The notes below the pieces were generated by a model. That model was not told where the DNA came from and made no database searches. It saw only the letters and a program-made list of their open reading frames with translations. Positions 1 to 9,117 of a stretch of DNA of 28,129 nt are shown here, in pieces (within the stretch, counting starts at the first letter, position 1; the number at the start of each line of letters is the position of its first letter). The DNA is from Alphaproteobacteria bacterium (GTDB taxonomy: Bacteria; Pseudomonadota; Alphaproteobacteria; UBA8366), in NCBI GenBank assembly GCA_029861675.1, contig JAOTYV010000020.1, positions 1-28,129 of the forward strand. The letters run 5' to 3'. The position numbers and the translations under genes are program-made.

Positions 1-1617
1 CGCATAGCGCCGCCAGCGGTCGGCGGCGGGTTCGGTCCGAAATTCGTCTTCTATCAAGAAGAAATCGTCGTCCCGCTGGCCGCCAAGCTGCTGCGCCGGC
101 CGGTCAAATGGATCGAGGACCGGCGCGAACATTTCACCACGACGACGCAGGATCGCGATCAATACTGGCAGGTCGAGGCTGCGTTTACCCGGGACGGCAC
201 GCTGCTCGCCATTCGGGGCGAGATGGTGCACGACCACGGCGCCTACACGCCCTACGGCATCGTCGTCGCGCAGAATTCGGCCACCAATCTGCTCGGCCCC
301 TATGTACTGCCGAGTTGCGAGCTTACGGTGACTTCGGCGCTGACCAATCTGATTCCCTCGACGCCGACGCGCGGCGCGGGACGGCCGCAGGCCACCTTCG
401 TGATGGAGCGCCTGCTTGACCGGGGCGCGCAGGCGCTCGGGCTGGAACGGGACGAAATCCGCCGGCGCAACATGATCGGCCCGGACGAGATGCCCTACGC
501 GACCCCGGTCAAATCCCGCGACGGCGGCGTTATTACCTATGACAGCGGCGACTACCCCGCCTGCCAGGCCATGCTCCTGGAAGCAGCGGGCTGTGAGAGT
601 TTTCGCGACCGCCAGGCGGCGGCGCTGGCCGAGGGGCGCTATATCGGACTGGGGCTCGCCAATTATGTCGAGGGCACCGGCCGCGGCCCCTTCGAATCGG
701 CGACGGTGCGGGTGGGCCCGTCCGGCAAGATCGTGATCCAGACCGGCGCCGCCGGCCAGGGCCAGGGCATCGAGACCAGCCTCGCACAGATTTGCGCGGG
801 CACGCTCGGCGTGGACATCGCGGACATCACGGTGACCGCCGGAGATACCAGCGCGGCGCCGCTCGGCCTCGGTGCTTTCGCCAGCCGCCAGGCGGTCAAC
901 GCCGGAAGCTCGGTCAGCCGCGCCGCCGAAACCGTGCGCGAGAAAGCGCTCGACGCGGCCGCGCACATCCTGGAAGCCGCCAAGCAAGACCTCGAAATCC
1001 GCCTCGGCAGGGTGCAGGTAAAGGGTGTGCCCGACCTGTCGGTCTCCCTCGGCGAGATCGCCCGTGCGCTCGCCGGCATGCCGGGTTACGCGATGGCGAC
1101 CGGATTGCCGCCCGGACTCGCCGCGACCGAGCATTTCGAGCCCGCCGCGCTGACCTATTGCAACGGCAGCCACGCGGTCGAGGCCGAAGTCGATATCGAG
1201 ACCGGCATGGTGCGGCTGCTGCGTTATGTGGTGGTCCACGATTCCGGCCGCATTATCAACCCGATGATCGTCGAGGGCCAGGTGCAGGGCGCGGTGGCGC
1301 ACGGCATCGGCAGCGCGCTGTTCGAATGGATGCGGTACGACGAGTACGGTCAACCGCAGACCACGAATTTCGGCGAGTACCTGCTACCGACCGCGCCCGA
1401 CATGCCGCGCATCGAAATCCACCACATGGAATCGCCGACGCCGCTCAACCCGCTCGGCGTCAAGGGCGCGGGGGAGAGCGGCACCATCGCCGCCTCCGCC
1501 GCGATCATCTCGGCGATCGAGGATGCGGTGCGCCCGTTCGGTGTGCGGATTTCCGAATCGCCGCTGACACCCGAGCGGCTGCTGCAGTTGATTTCGGACG
1601 CGCGGCCGGCAGAATAA
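1..1617 (+). CDS. Molybdenum hydroxylase large subunit, xanthine dehydrogenase/CoxL family (5' end missing)
   Basis: The reading frame is open from base 1, so the gene starts upstream of the window; 538 codons plus stop are visible. The protein belongs to the molybdopterin-cytosine-dinucleotide-binding large subunits of the xanthine dehydrogenase/CO dehydrogenase family, which hydroxylate C-H bonds of aldehydes or N-heterocycles and pass electrons to FeS and FAD subunits. Visible family signatures are GGGFGPK (bases 28-48), the GQGQGIET loop near base 757, and GVKGAGESG with the putative active-site Glu at 1474-1476. The CO-dehydrogenase AYRCSFR loop is not seen, although its usual place could lie in the missing part, so CO oxidation is neither supported nor excluded. 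No FeS or FAD subunit follows; these may lie upstream. The next gene is an SDR protein 75 bp downstream on the same strand. Family assignment is firm, substrate unknown. Confidence 0.93.
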   Translation, partial: RIAPPAVGGGFGPKFVFYQEEIVVPLAAKLLRRPVKWIEDRREHFTTTTQDRDQYWQVEAAFTRDGTLLAIRGEMVHDHGAYTPYGIVVAQNSATNLLGPYVLPSCELTVTSALTNLIPSTPTRGAGRPQATFVMERLLDRGAQALGLERDEIRRRNMIGPDEMPYATPVKSRDGGVITYDSGDYPACQAMLLEAAGCESFRDRQAAALAEGRYIGLGLANYVEGTGRGPFESATVRVGPSGKIVIQTGAAGQGQGIETSLAQICAGTLGVDIADITVTAGDTSAAPLGLGAFASRQAVNAGSSVSRAAETVREKALDAAAHILEAAKQDLEIRLGRVQVKGVPDLSVSLGEIARALAGMPGYAMATGLPPGLAATEHFEPAALTYCNGSHAVEAEVDIETGMVRLLRYVVVHDSGRIINPMIVEGQVQGAVAHGIGSALFEWMRYDEYGQPQTTNFGEYLLPTAPDMPRIEIHHMESPTPLNPLGVKGAGESGTIAASAAIISAIEDAVRPFGVRISESPLTPERLLQLISDARPAE

Positions 1618-1692
1618 GACACGGTGCTTTGGCGCTGAATGCCGGCGTCCAAAAATTTCACGCAGACCGAACCTTATCGCGGGGACAGAACC

Positions 1693-2541
1693 ATGGCGGA
1701 ATTGGACGGCAAGGTCGTGCTGGTTACCGGCGGCAGCCGGGGAATGGGCCGGGCGACGGCGGAAATGTTCGCCGCGGCGGGCGCATCGGTGGTGATCTGC
1801 GCCCGGACCAAACCGGATGTCGACCGGACGGTGTCGGAAATCTCGGCCCGCCACGACGCCACGGTGATCGGCATCGAGGCCGATGTCCTCGATACCGCGT
1901 CGGTCGATGCTTTGATGGCCGAAATCGACACGCAATTCGGCCGCCTCGACATGCTGATCAACAACGCCGGACAGTCGTCGCAACGGGCGGCGAAAGGCGC
2001 GACGTTTCAGGTTCAGGTTTCCCATGCGCCGGACGATCCGGAACTGCCGCCGGGTCGGTTCGAAACCATGACCGACGACGAATTCCGCAACGCCTTCGAA
2101 CAAAAGGCATTGGGAATGATCCGGGTGACGCGCGGCGCCCTGCCCCTGCTGCGCAAGGGAACGGCGGCCGCCATCGTCAATGTGGTGTCCACCAAGGGGC
2201 TGCAATCGCCGGTGCGCGTCGTGACCTCCGGCGTCGCCTGGGCGGCGGCGCTGAATTTCAGCAAATGCCTGTCCTATGAGCTGGCGCCCGACGGCATCCG
2301 GGTCAACGTGCTCGGCGTCGACCGCGCGCTGACCTCGCAGACCGAGAAATCCCGCGCCCGCTGGGCCGCCGACATGACCATGGAGCAGTTCGAGCAGTGG
2401 CGCTGCGTCGGCGTGCCGATCCGGCGCATGGGCACGGCCGCGGAAATGGCCGAGGCCATCTTCTTCCTGGCGACGCCGCGCTCCTCCTACATCACCGGCC
2501 AGTGCCTCGCCATCGACGGCGGCGCGATCCGGTCGCTGTGA
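1693..2541 (+). CDS. SDR-family oxidoreductase lacking the YxxxK catalytic pair
   Basis: This 282-residue protein has a Rossmann fold of the short-chain dehydrogenase/reductase type. The nucleotide-binding TGGSRGMG lies at residues 12-19, the NNAG motif at 90-93 and the usual catalytic Ser position at S166 (NVVSTKG). Where classical SDRs carry YxxxK, about residues 177-182, the sequence reads VVTSGVAWAA, so neither Tyr nor Lys is present. There is also an insert of about 25 residues after NNAG (residues 96-120). The start at 1693 is chosen because MAELDGKVVLVTGG fits the family N-terminus and GGGGA lies just upstream; an in-frame ATG at 1639 would add 18 unrelated residues. It may be cotranscribed with the molybdenum hydroxylase gene. 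NAD(P) binding is likely; dehydrogenase activity is uncertain. Confidence 0.88.
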   Translation: MAELDGKVVLVTGGSRGMGRATAEMFAAAGASVVICARTKPDVDRTVSEISARHDATVIGIEADVLDTASVDALMAEIDTQFGRLDMLINNAGQSSQRAAKGATFQVQVSHAPDDPELPPGRFETMTDDEFRNAFEQKALGMIRVTRGALPLLRKGTAAAIVNVVSTKGLQSPVRVVTSGVAWAAALNFSKCLSYELAPDGIRVNVLGVDRALTSQTEKSRARWAADMTMEQFEQWRCVGVPIRRMGTAAEMAEAIFFLATPRSSYITGQCLAIDGGAIRSL

Positions 2542-2553
2542 GAGCGCCGCGGT

Positions 2554-3756
2554 TCAACCGTCGGCCAGCGTCTGCCGCAAAAAATTCAGCAAGTTGATGA
2601 CCGCGTAATTGCGCAACCGGTTGCGGTCGCCGGGCAGGTCGACGATCGCCGCGTGGTGGTCGTCGCCGATCGCCAGGTTGAGGAACACCGTGCCGGTCGA
2701 ATGGCCTTCCTCGCGCAAGGGTCGGATCGCGGCGATGCCGATATCGGCGCCGAATGCGTCGCGCGCTTGGCGGGCGGCGGCCGCGGCGCGCACCTCGCCC
2801 GTCCCCTCGCCGACGCCATGCTGCCCCGGCAGGATCGTCGCGCCGCGAAACACGGTCATGTCCCGGTCGATATCGGTCAGCCGCGCGGTCAGCACGCCGC
2901 CGGTCAGCGCCTCGGCCACTGCCAGCGTCAGGCCGCGCGCCCGCATCTGCTCGACGACCACCGTTTCCATCGATTGCTCGTCGATCCCGAAGATCACGTC
3001 GTCCAGCAGTTTCCGGATCAGCGTTTCCTCTTCGGCCAGGATCCTGTGAGCAGTCGCCTCATCCGCCGCCTTGGCGGTAATACGCACCTTGATGCCCTCG
3101 ATCCCGCTGGCCAGGAAGGCCAGCGTCGGATTGCCGGTTTCATCCAACTGGTCGATCCGGTCGGCGAGGATTTCCGCGAGACCGGATTCGCTGTGGCCCC
3201 AGGTGCGCAGCACCCGGCTGCGGATCGCCGCGGTCTGGCCGGAACGCCGCCGCAGATCGGGCAGCACCGTCCCTTCCAGCATCATGCGCATTTCGTGCGG
3301 CACGCCCGGCACCGCATAGACCACCTTATCGCCGACCGGGCACACCAGACCCGGCGCCGTCCCCGGCATTTCCGGGATCGGCGTGGCGCCGACCGGGATG
3401 TCCGCCTGGCGGCGGTTGTTGTCGGTCATCACGCGGCCGCGCGATTCGAACATCTCGCGGATCGTCTCGACGATTTCCGCGTCGCGCACCAGCTCCACGC
3501 CCATGACATGGGCGATCACCTCGCGTGTGATGTCGTCCTGGGTCGGGCCCAGCCCGCCGCAGCAGATCACCGCGTCGGCGCGCTCGAGGCCTTGCCGGAT
3601 CGCCGCTTCCATGCGTTCGAAATTATCGCCGACCTTGACCTGAAAGTGGGAATCGATCCCGGCAAGCGCCAATTGCTCGCCGATCCACGACGAGTTGGTA
3701 TCGACGATCTGGCCCAACAACAGTTCCGTTCCGATGGCTACGACTTCGCACCGCAC
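2554..3756 (-). CDS. CinA-family protein with MoCF-like N-domain and degenerate amidohydrolase C-domain
   Basis: About 400 residues, near the usual CinA length. The N-terminal half is a clear MoCF/COG1058 domain: AIGTELLLGQIVDTNS at the start, GGLGPTQDDITREV near residue 68, and VPGVPHEM further on. In some bacteria this domain is an ADP-ribose or NMN-related pyrophosphatase. The C-terminal domain resembles PncC nicotinamide-mononucleotide deamidase, but the family hallmark AESCTGG reads AEALTGG, and the loop that normally carries Tyr/Asn/Lys (YSNxxK) is shortened and unrecognisable. Deamidase activity is therefore doubtful. The start is a GTG at 3754-3756, preceded by GGGAGGA at a good distance; the longer in-frame ATG at 3831 adds residues not typical of the family. 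The gene is convergent with the SDR gene, 12 bp apart. Confidence 0.88.
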   Translation of the reverse strand: MRCEVVAIGTELLLGQIVDTNSSWIGEQLALAGIDSHFQVKVGDNFERMEAAIRQGLERADAVICCGGLGPTQDDITREVIAHVMGVELVRDAEIVETIREMFESRGRVMTDNNRRQADIPVGATPIPEMPGTAPGLVCPVGDKVVYAVPGVPHEMRMMLEGTVLPDLRRRSGQTAAIRSRVLRTWGHSESGLAEILADRIDQLDETGNPTLAFLASGIEGIKVRITAKAADEATAHRILAEEETLIRKLLDDVIFGIDEQSMETVVVEQMRARGLTLAVAEALTGGVLTARLTDIDRDMTVFRGATILPGQHGVGEGTGEVRAAAAARQARDAFGADIGIAAIRPLREEGHSTGTVFLNLAIGDDHHAAIVDLPGDRNRLRNYAVINLLNFLRQTLADG

Positions 3757-3910
3757 GCGGCAATCCTCCCGTTTAGAACGCTTCGTTATCCCGTGCGCCC
3801 GCCGCCGTGTCCAGAGGCCGACGAATGCCATTTGCAGCCCATCAAGCCGCTGCTAAGCTTAATGCACGTGCGCCCGAAGGCAGGACGCTGATTCTTTTGT
3901 GGAGATGACC

Positions 3911-4789
3911 ATGGCGAAGAAATACGACCGCAGCGCCGAAGATATCGGCAACATTGTCGGACTGGAACACGTAAACGTGCAGGCGCCCGATCAGCGGCTT
4001 GCGACGTTGTTTTACATCACCGGGCTTGGGCTGACGCGCGATCCCTATCTCGTCACCGGCGTCGTCAACATGTGGGTCAATATCGGCCGCAGCCAGTTCC
4101 ACCTGCCGGTCGGCGATCCCCAGGTATTCCGCGGCCGCATCGGCCTGGTTCTGCCGGATCTCGGCGACCTTGCCAAGAGCCTCGACGCGGTGCGCGGGGA
4201 CCTCGACGGCACCCGCTTCGAATTCACCGAGACCAATGATCATATCGACGTCACCTGCCCCTGGGGAAACCGCATCCGTTGCCATGCCCCCGATCCGCGG
4301 TTCGGGCCGGTCCTGCTCGGCATGCCCTATGTACAGCTCGACCTACCGTCGGGCAGCGCCGACGGCATCGCACGCTTCTATCGCGAAATTTTCGATGGCG
4401 TCGCCGTTGTCGAGGACGTCGACGGCGCACCGGCGGCCCGGGTCAACGTGGGGTACCGGCAGGACCTGATCTTTCGCGAGACCAAGGACAAGCTGCCGGA
4501 TTACGACCGCCATCATCTGCAGATCTATGTCACCGGGTTTTCCGGGCCGTATGAGCGCCTCAACGAGCGCGGCCTGATCACCCAGGAAAGCAACCAGCAC
4601 CAATATCGCTTCGAAGACATCATCGATCCGTCGAGCGGCGACGTCTTGTATACGCTGGAGCACGAAGTGCGCTCGATGAGCCATCCACTGTTTGGGCGGC
4701 CAATGATCAACCGCAACCCGGCACAAACCAACAATGCGTTCGCGCCCGGCCACGACGACCGGCCATGGGCACCGCCGTTTGCGGGATAA
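3911..4789 (+). CDS. Two-domain VOC (glyoxalase/extradiol-dioxygenase fold) protein
   Basis: This 292-residue protein has two vicinal-oxygen-chelate modules, one beginning VGLEHVNVQAPD (residues 16-27) and one GMPYVQLDLPSG (137-148). Candidate metal ligands are H20, H201 or H202 (HHLQIYV) and E250 (YTLEH), the His-His-Glu spacing expected of a metal-dependent VOC enzyme such as a ring-cleavage dioxygenase or glyoxalase. No closer family is recognised, so the substrate is open. The ATG at 3911 is chosen because GGAG lies six bases upstream; two earlier in-frame ATGs (3899, 3905) lack this. The gene sits alone between divergent cinA-like and convergent tctA-like genes, with only 3 bp separating its stop from that of tctA. 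Confidence 0.85.
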   Translation: MAKKYDRSAEDIGNIVGLEHVNVQAPDQRLATLFYITGLGLTRDPYLVTGVVNMWVNIGRSQFHLPVGDPQVFRGRIGLVLPDLGDLAKSLDAVRGDLDGTRFEFTETNDHIDVTCPWGNRIRCHAPDPRFGPVLLGMPYVQLDLPSGSADGIARFYREIFDGVAVVEDVDGAPAARVNVGYRQDLIFRETKDKLPDYDRHHLQIYVTGFSGPYERLNERGLITQESNQHQYRFEDIIDPSSGDVLYTLEHEVRSMSHPLFGRPMINRNPAQTNNAFAPGHDDRPWAPPFAG

Positions 4790-4792
4790 GGG

Positions 4793-6292
4793 CTAACCGC
4801 CGGGAGCGGCGTTCCGCTGCCGGCGGTCGAGCCAGAACGACCAGACGACCGAGCAAACCGACAGGATCAGAAACAGCAGGCTGAACGGCGAGGTGAAGAA
4901 CACCTCGATTTGGCCGTGCGACCCGGTCAGCGCGATCCGCAGATGTTCTTCCAGTTGCGGCCCGAGGACGAGGGCCAGCAGCAACGGCACCACCGGCATG
5001 TCCAACCAGCGCATCGCCAACCCGACCAGACCGAAGAAGAACATCGCATAGACGTCAAAATACGAATTCCGCAGCGCATAGCTACCGATCACGCACAGGA
5101 TCGCGATCGTCGGCATCAGCAGGACCTTTGGCGTGGCGAGCAGCTTCACGAGAAACCGGATACCGGCCAGCGCGATCACCAGGTTGAAAATGTTGGCCCA
5201 GAAATAAGAGAAAATAACGCCATAGGCGAAATCGCCCCGTTCCATAAACAGCAGCGGACCGGGCGCCAGGCCGTGGATGAGCAGCGCGCCGATGAGAATC
5301 GCCGTAACCGGATCGCCGGGAATGCCGAGCGTCATCATCGGAATCAGCGCGCCGCCGGCGACCGCGTTGTTGGCGGCTTCCGGCGCGGCAACGCCTTCGA
5401 TCACGCCGGAGCCGAACTTCTCCGGCGTCTTACTGAATTTCTTGGCGTAGTCGTAACTGATAAAGGCCGCGATCGGACCGCCGACACCGGGCAATATGCC
5501 GAGGAACGTGCCGACCAGGGAACCGATCAGCGCCGGCAGCCTGACGCAAACCAGATCCGCCAGCCGCGGCAGCACCGAGCCGAAACGGCTCCCGGCATCC
5601 TGCCCCGGCGACCCGAGCAATCCGGGCCGCAGATTGTCGATCAACTGAGGAATAGCGAACAGGCCGATGAGCGCGGTCAGGAAATGGATCCCCGCAAGCA
5701 ACTCGGCTTGGTCGAAAGTGAAGCGCGCCGACCCCATCACCGGGTCCTGACCAATTGTTACAATTGCCAGACCGATGACCGCCGAGAGCAACCCCTTGAT
5801 CAGCGACCGCGAGGCAAACCCGCAAATGATGGTCAACCCGAACAGCACGAGGCTGAATAGATCGGGCGCCTGAAATTGCAGGGCGATTTCAGCAAGGTTC
5901 GGCGCGATCAGAAACAGACAAAGGAAACTGACGATACCGCCCGCGAAGCTCGCGCTGATCGATATGCCGAGCGCGCGGCCCGCCTCGCCCCGCCTCGACA
6001 GGGGATACCCATCCGTCGCCGTGGCCGAAGCGGATGGTGTTCCGGGAATGTTGAGCAGAATGGCCGAGAAGCTGCCCCCGGTCATGCCGGCAACATACAG
6101 ACCGAGCAACAGCGCAATCGACATGTTCGGGTCCAACACGAAGGTCAATGGCAGCAGCACGATAATGCCGGTGCTGATCGTCATGCCCGGAATCATGCCG
6201 ACGATCAGGCCGAGGAACGCGCCGATCGCCGTCGCGAGAAGGCTGGACGGTAGAACGGATTGTTGAAATCCGGCCAGAACGTCGGGGTTCAT
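4793..6292 (-). CDS. tctA: Tripartite tricarboxylate transporter, large permease subunit
   Basis: This 499-residue integral membrane protein is the large permease of a TTT transporter, which uses an ion gradient with a periplasmic binding protein to import carboxylates. Family signatures are visible: PGMTISTGIIVLLPL near the N-terminus, the NIPGTPSASATATDGYP segment around residues 80-100, and GIPGDPVTAILIGALLIHG in the second half. Around ten hydrophobic segments can be read. The start ATG at 6290-6292 (MNPDVLAGF) is four bases after the tctB stop, which implies translational coupling; the open frame extends upstream but only into tctB antisense-frame sequence. It is the last gene of the apparent operon flavoprotein, FeS subunit, ADH, tctC, tctB, tctA. 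TTT family assignment is firm; the transported acid is not known. Confidence 0.96.
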   Translation of the reverse strand: MNPDVLAGFQQSVLPSSLLATAIGAFLGLIVGMIPGMTISTGIIVLLPLTFVLDPNMSIALLLGLYVAGMTGGSFSAILLNIPGTPSASATATDGYPLSRRGEAGRALGISISASFAGGIVSFLCLFLIAPNLAEIALQFQAPDLFSLVLFGLTIICGFASRSLIKGLLSAVIGLAIVTIGQDPVMGSARFTFDQAELLAGIHFLTALIGLFAIPQLIDNLRPGLLGSPGQDAGSRFGSVLPRLADLVCVRLPALIGSLVGTFLGILPGVGGPIAAFISYDYAKKFSKTPEKFGSGVIEGVAAPEAANNAVAGGALIPMMTLGIPGDPVTAILIGALLIHGLAPGPLLFMERGDFAYGVIFSYFWANIFNLVIALAGIRFLVKLLATPKVLLMPTIAILCVIGSYALRNSYFDVYAMFFFGLVGLAMRWLDMPVVPLLLALVLGPQLEEHLRIALTGSHGQIEVFFTSPFSLLFLILSVCSVVWSFWLDRRQRNAAPGG

Positions 6293-6296
6293 ACTC

Positions 6297-6758
6297 TCAG
6301 AACCCCAGGACGCCGTGCGGCAGCACGATCTGAAACCCGTACCGGAAGATGACGAACAGGGCGACCGGAACCAGCGTCGCCGCGACACCGATCAACAGCG
6401 GCTTGCGGCCGCCATACAGCACCATCAGCACCGCAAAGAAGATCACGCTGGAAACGACGAATCCGGCGAAGGGCAGCGCGCCGAGATACACCAGAAAGGC
6501 CGTGACGGCGGAAAGGGCGCCCGGCGACAATCTACCCGGTGCGTCCCTATCCCGGCCGGACCGGAGATCGGCGATCCCCTTGATCAGCAACGCCAGCGCG
6601 AGCCCGACAAGCAGCGTCACGATGACCAGCGGGAAGAACGACGGCCCCGGCGTATTCGGCATATGGCGCTCGGGCAAACCGGCGGACAACCAAGCATACC
6701 ACGCACCGAACGCCAGCAGTGCGAGCGCCGCCACGACATTTCTTCGCGCCATCGGCAT
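6297..6758 (-). CDS. tctB: Tripartite tricarboxylate transporter, small membrane subunit
   Basis: A 153-residue hydrophobic protein with about four membrane segments, located between tctC and tctA as in other TTT loci. The first segment is followed by the family-typical PNTPGPSFFPLVIV stretch, and the second half begins after a polar linker (residues about 65-80). The start is uncertain: ATG at 6758 and ATG at 6752 both give a normal TctB N-terminus, while a TTG at 6794, only four bases after the tctC stop, would add twelve Gly/Pro-rich residues. I use the first ATG. No strong ribosome site is seen, consistent with coupling to tctC. It probably forms the membrane complex with TctA. Confidence 0.9.
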   Translation of the reverse strand: MPMARRNVVAALALLAFGAWYAWLSAGLPERHMPNTPGPSFFPLVIVTLLVGLALALLIKGIADLRSGRDRDAPGRLSPGALSAVTAFLVYLGALPFAGFVVSSVIFFAVLMVLYGGRKPLLIGVAATLVPVALFVIFRYGFQIVLPHGVLGF

Positions 6759-6798
6759 CGGTCCGGCCCCCGCTGGGCCTTGCGGCCCAGTCAACCCG

Positions 6799-7782
6799 CT
6801 ATTTCTTGGCCTTGGCCTGATAGAGGCCGGCGCGCTGCATGATGCCTTTCACTTTCGAATCCTCCATGCGCAGCAGCTTCTCGAAACGGGCCACCGGCAT
6901 CGGATCGACCGTAAAGCCCTTCTGCTTCGCAAGCGCCATGAATGCCTTGGATTTCGCAGCTTTTGTCATTGCGTTGGCCAATTTGGTCTTTATCGCCGAC
7001 GGCGTTCCCTTGGCAACCGAGAGACCGCGAAACAGATCGAGCACCGCGTCGTGGCCCAGTTCCTTGGCCGTCGGGACATCCGGAATCACCGCATTGCGAT
7101 TGGCCGTCGGGACTGTCAGCAACCGGAGTTTTCCCGCTTTGGTCAGCCGGACGGCGCCGGTCAGGGGGGCGATCATGGCGTCCGCTTCGCCGCTCAGCAC
7201 GGATGCATTGCGCCGCTTGATGCCAACCGGGAGATGGGTGACTTCACACCCCGCCGCCCCCATCAATGCCAACGCGGCAAGGTGCGTCGCGCTGCCCGTG
7301 CCGGAGTTGGAGACCTTCAGCGCTCCAGGCTTGGATTTACAGTCGGCGACAAAATCCTTGAATGTCTTCCAGCGCGCCGACGCCTTCACCGCAAACGGCA
7401 TGGGCTGCCATTCCACGCGGCCGATATGGTCCAGGGCATCGTGTTTGAACGGCACGTTGCCGATATTCGTGGTGGTCAGGATCGACGTCGAATTCCAACC
7501 GACCGTATAGCCATCCGGCATGGCGTTTTTAACGTGCGTATAGGCAACGGCGCCGCCGCCGCCAACCTTATTGATCGGTATGAACTTCACGCCCAGGATT
7601 TTGCCCATTTCCTTGGCCAACAGCCGCCCCTCGATATCGGCGCCGCCGCCGGCGCCGAAGGGAATGATGAACTCGACCGGTTTTTCCGGATAGTCGGCAC
7701 GGACAGCGCCCGCGATACCCGCTTGCACCAGCGCCGCCGCACCGGCAGCGAACGCAAACCGCTTGATCGTAATTTTCCACAT
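6799..7782 (-). CDS. tctC: Tripartite tricarboxylate transporter substrate-binding protein
   Basis: This 327-residue periplasmic protein begins with a Sec signal peptide (residues 1 to about 29, ending AGAVRA before DYPEKPVEF). The mature start PVEFIIPFGAGGGADI is the typical TctC/Bug binding-loop motif, and GLSVAKGTP near the C-terminal third is also family-typical. Such proteins bind carboxylates, often through loop backbone atoms and water, and deliver them to TctAB. The start ATG at 7782 is preceded by a strong GGGAGGT seven to nine bases upstream. The upstream open frame to 8157 is only a shadow of the ADH gene. It lies 47 bp after the ADH stop and 40 bp before tctB, and is most likely part of one transcript. 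Bug-family members are numerous and their ligands differ widely, so no substrate is assigned. Confidence 0.95.
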   Translation of the reverse strand: MWKITIKRFAFAAGAAALVQAGIAGAVRADYPEKPVEFIIPFGAGGGADIEGRLLAKEMGKILGVKFIPINKVGGGGAVAYTHVKNAMPDGYTVGWNSTSILTTTNIGNVPFKHDALDHIGRVEWQPMPFAVKASARWKTFKDFVADCKSKPGALKVSNSGTGSATHLAALALMGAAGCEVTHLPVGIKRRNASVLSGEADAMIAPLTGAVRLTKAGKLRLLTVPTANRNAVIPDVPTAKELGHDAVLDLFRGLSVAKGTPSAIKTKLANAMTKAAKSKAFMALAKQKGFTVDPMPVARFEKLLRMEDSKVKGIMQRAGLYQAKAKK

Positions 7783-7829
7783 GACGTTACCTCCCAAAGT
7801 ATTTTTTCGGGTCGATTTAACGCACGGCG

Positions 7830-8972
7830 CTATTTGCCCTGATTCATTTTCACCACGACCTTGATCGCATCCTCGATCCGCTCGCGCGCATACTTCAGCG
7901 CGGTCGGCACTTCCTCTAGCGGAAATGTATGGGTGTGTATCTTGGTCGCGTCGAAGCGCTTTTGTTCCATGAACGCCGATGCGCGATGGGTCGCGCTCTT
8001 GCCCTCGCCCCGGATGCCGTACATGTAAATATTGTTGGTGACGATGTGTTTCACATCCACCGGCACGTCTTCGCCGGGAAAGGCGGCGAGACAGACCTTG
8101 CCGCCGCGATTGCACATATAAAGCGCCTCGTTGACCGCCTGCGCCGCGCCGGAGCATTCCAGCACGTAGTCGCAGCCGACACCGCCGGTAAGCTTGCGCA
8201 CCGCCTCGACCGGGTCTTCGTTTCGCACATTGATGACATGATCCGCGCCCAGTTCGGTGCCCATCTGCAGCCGATTGTCGCGCGTGCCGGTGAGGATGAC
8301 CGGCGACGCCCCCATGGCCTTTGCCACCGCCACGCCCATCAAGCCGATCGGTCCCGGCCCCGTGATCACGACGGATTCGCTGGCGACCAAGCCGCCCAGT
8401 TCCGTCAACCCATACATTGCAGTGCCCGCGGTCACCACCAGCGTCGCTTCCTCGTCGCTCATGGTTTCGGGCACATGGATCAGCGTATTGACGTGGTTCA
8501 CCGCGTATTCGGTGAAGCCGCCATCTGTGGTGAATCCGTTCGCGCGGTGGTGCTTATTCTGGTCGCCAAAATTCTTGCCGTAATTGTGGCAGGACGTGTA
8601 CATGCCCTCACGACACCGCTTGCACTGGCCGCATCCGGCATGGATTTCCACGGTCACGCGGTCACCGACATCGTATTCGTCGACGCCCGGGCCCAGATCG
8701 ACTACCGTTCCCATGTATTCATGGCCCGGCGTGAAATTCTTGTTGAAGGGCAGGCCGCCCTCGATCATCGCCGGCGGGCCGTGGCTGATGATCTCCAGAT
8801 CGGTCGCGCAGACGGCGATGGCGTCGATGCGCACCAGGACTTCCGCCTGCCCCGGTTCCGGAACCGGCTTTTCGACCATCGTCAATTCATCGGGATTGCC
8901 AAGAACCCATGCCCGCATTGTATTGGGAATCGCATATTCGGAATTTTTCCGGGACCCCGGTGCCGTTGCCAT
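7830..8972 (-). CDS. Zinc-dependent MDR alcohol dehydrogenase
   Basis: This 380-residue protein is a medium-chain dehydrogenase/reductase. Candidate catalytic-zinc ligands are C55 (VCATD) and H84-E85 (GHE); the structural-zinc quartet C114, C117, C120, C128 is complete (CGQCKRCREGMYTSC). The Rossmann motif is GPGPIGLMG in the middle of the protein. It resembles the sorbitol/threonine-dehydrogenase branch, so a polyol or hydroxyacid substrate is plausible but not proven. The ATG at 8972 is preceded by GGAGAGG at seven bases; an ATG six codons upstream (8990) contains this site within its coding region and is unlikely. It lies between the FeS/flavoprotein genes and tctC on the same strand, suggesting it oxidises the transported compound or an intermediate. 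Confidence 0.94.
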   Translation of the reverse strand: MATAPGSRKNSEYAIPNTMRAWVLGNPDELTMVEKPVPEPGQAEVLVRIDAIAVCATDLEIISHGPPAMIEGGLPFNKNFTPGHEYMGTVVDLGPGVDEYDVGDRVTVEIHAGCGQCKRCREGMYTSCHNYGKNFGDQNKHHRANGFTTDGGFTEYAVNHVNTLIHVPETMSDEEATLVVTAGTAMYGLTELGGLVASESVVITGPGPIGLMGVAVAKAMGASPVILTGTRDNRLQMGTELGADHVINVRNEDPVEAVRKLTGGVGCDYVLECSGAAQAVNEALYMCNRGGKVCLAAFPGEDVPVDVKHIVTNNIYMYGIRGEGKSATHRASAFMEQKRFDATKIHTHTFPLEEVPTALKYARERIEDAIKVVVKMNQGK

Positions 8973-9117
8973 CGTCACGCCTCTCCACATTCAAATGCGG
9001 CGTGGTCGCCCGGTTCGCATCCCGCCGGAATGGGATGGTTCGGGCGGTCACGCCAAGGCCGCCAGAATATCCGCTCGCGGCGGTGAGTCTAGGATTTCAT
9101 GACTGTGGACCGGCTGC

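Noticed and set aside
792..2279. A 495-residue plus-strand frame across the hydroxylase and SDR genes.
   Set aside because: It is Arg-rich, spans two real genes in another frame and has no domain signal.
7783..8157. Long N-terminal extension of the TctC frame.
   Set aside because: It is a frame shadow of the ADH gene; the signal peptide and strong ribosome site mark 7782 as the start.
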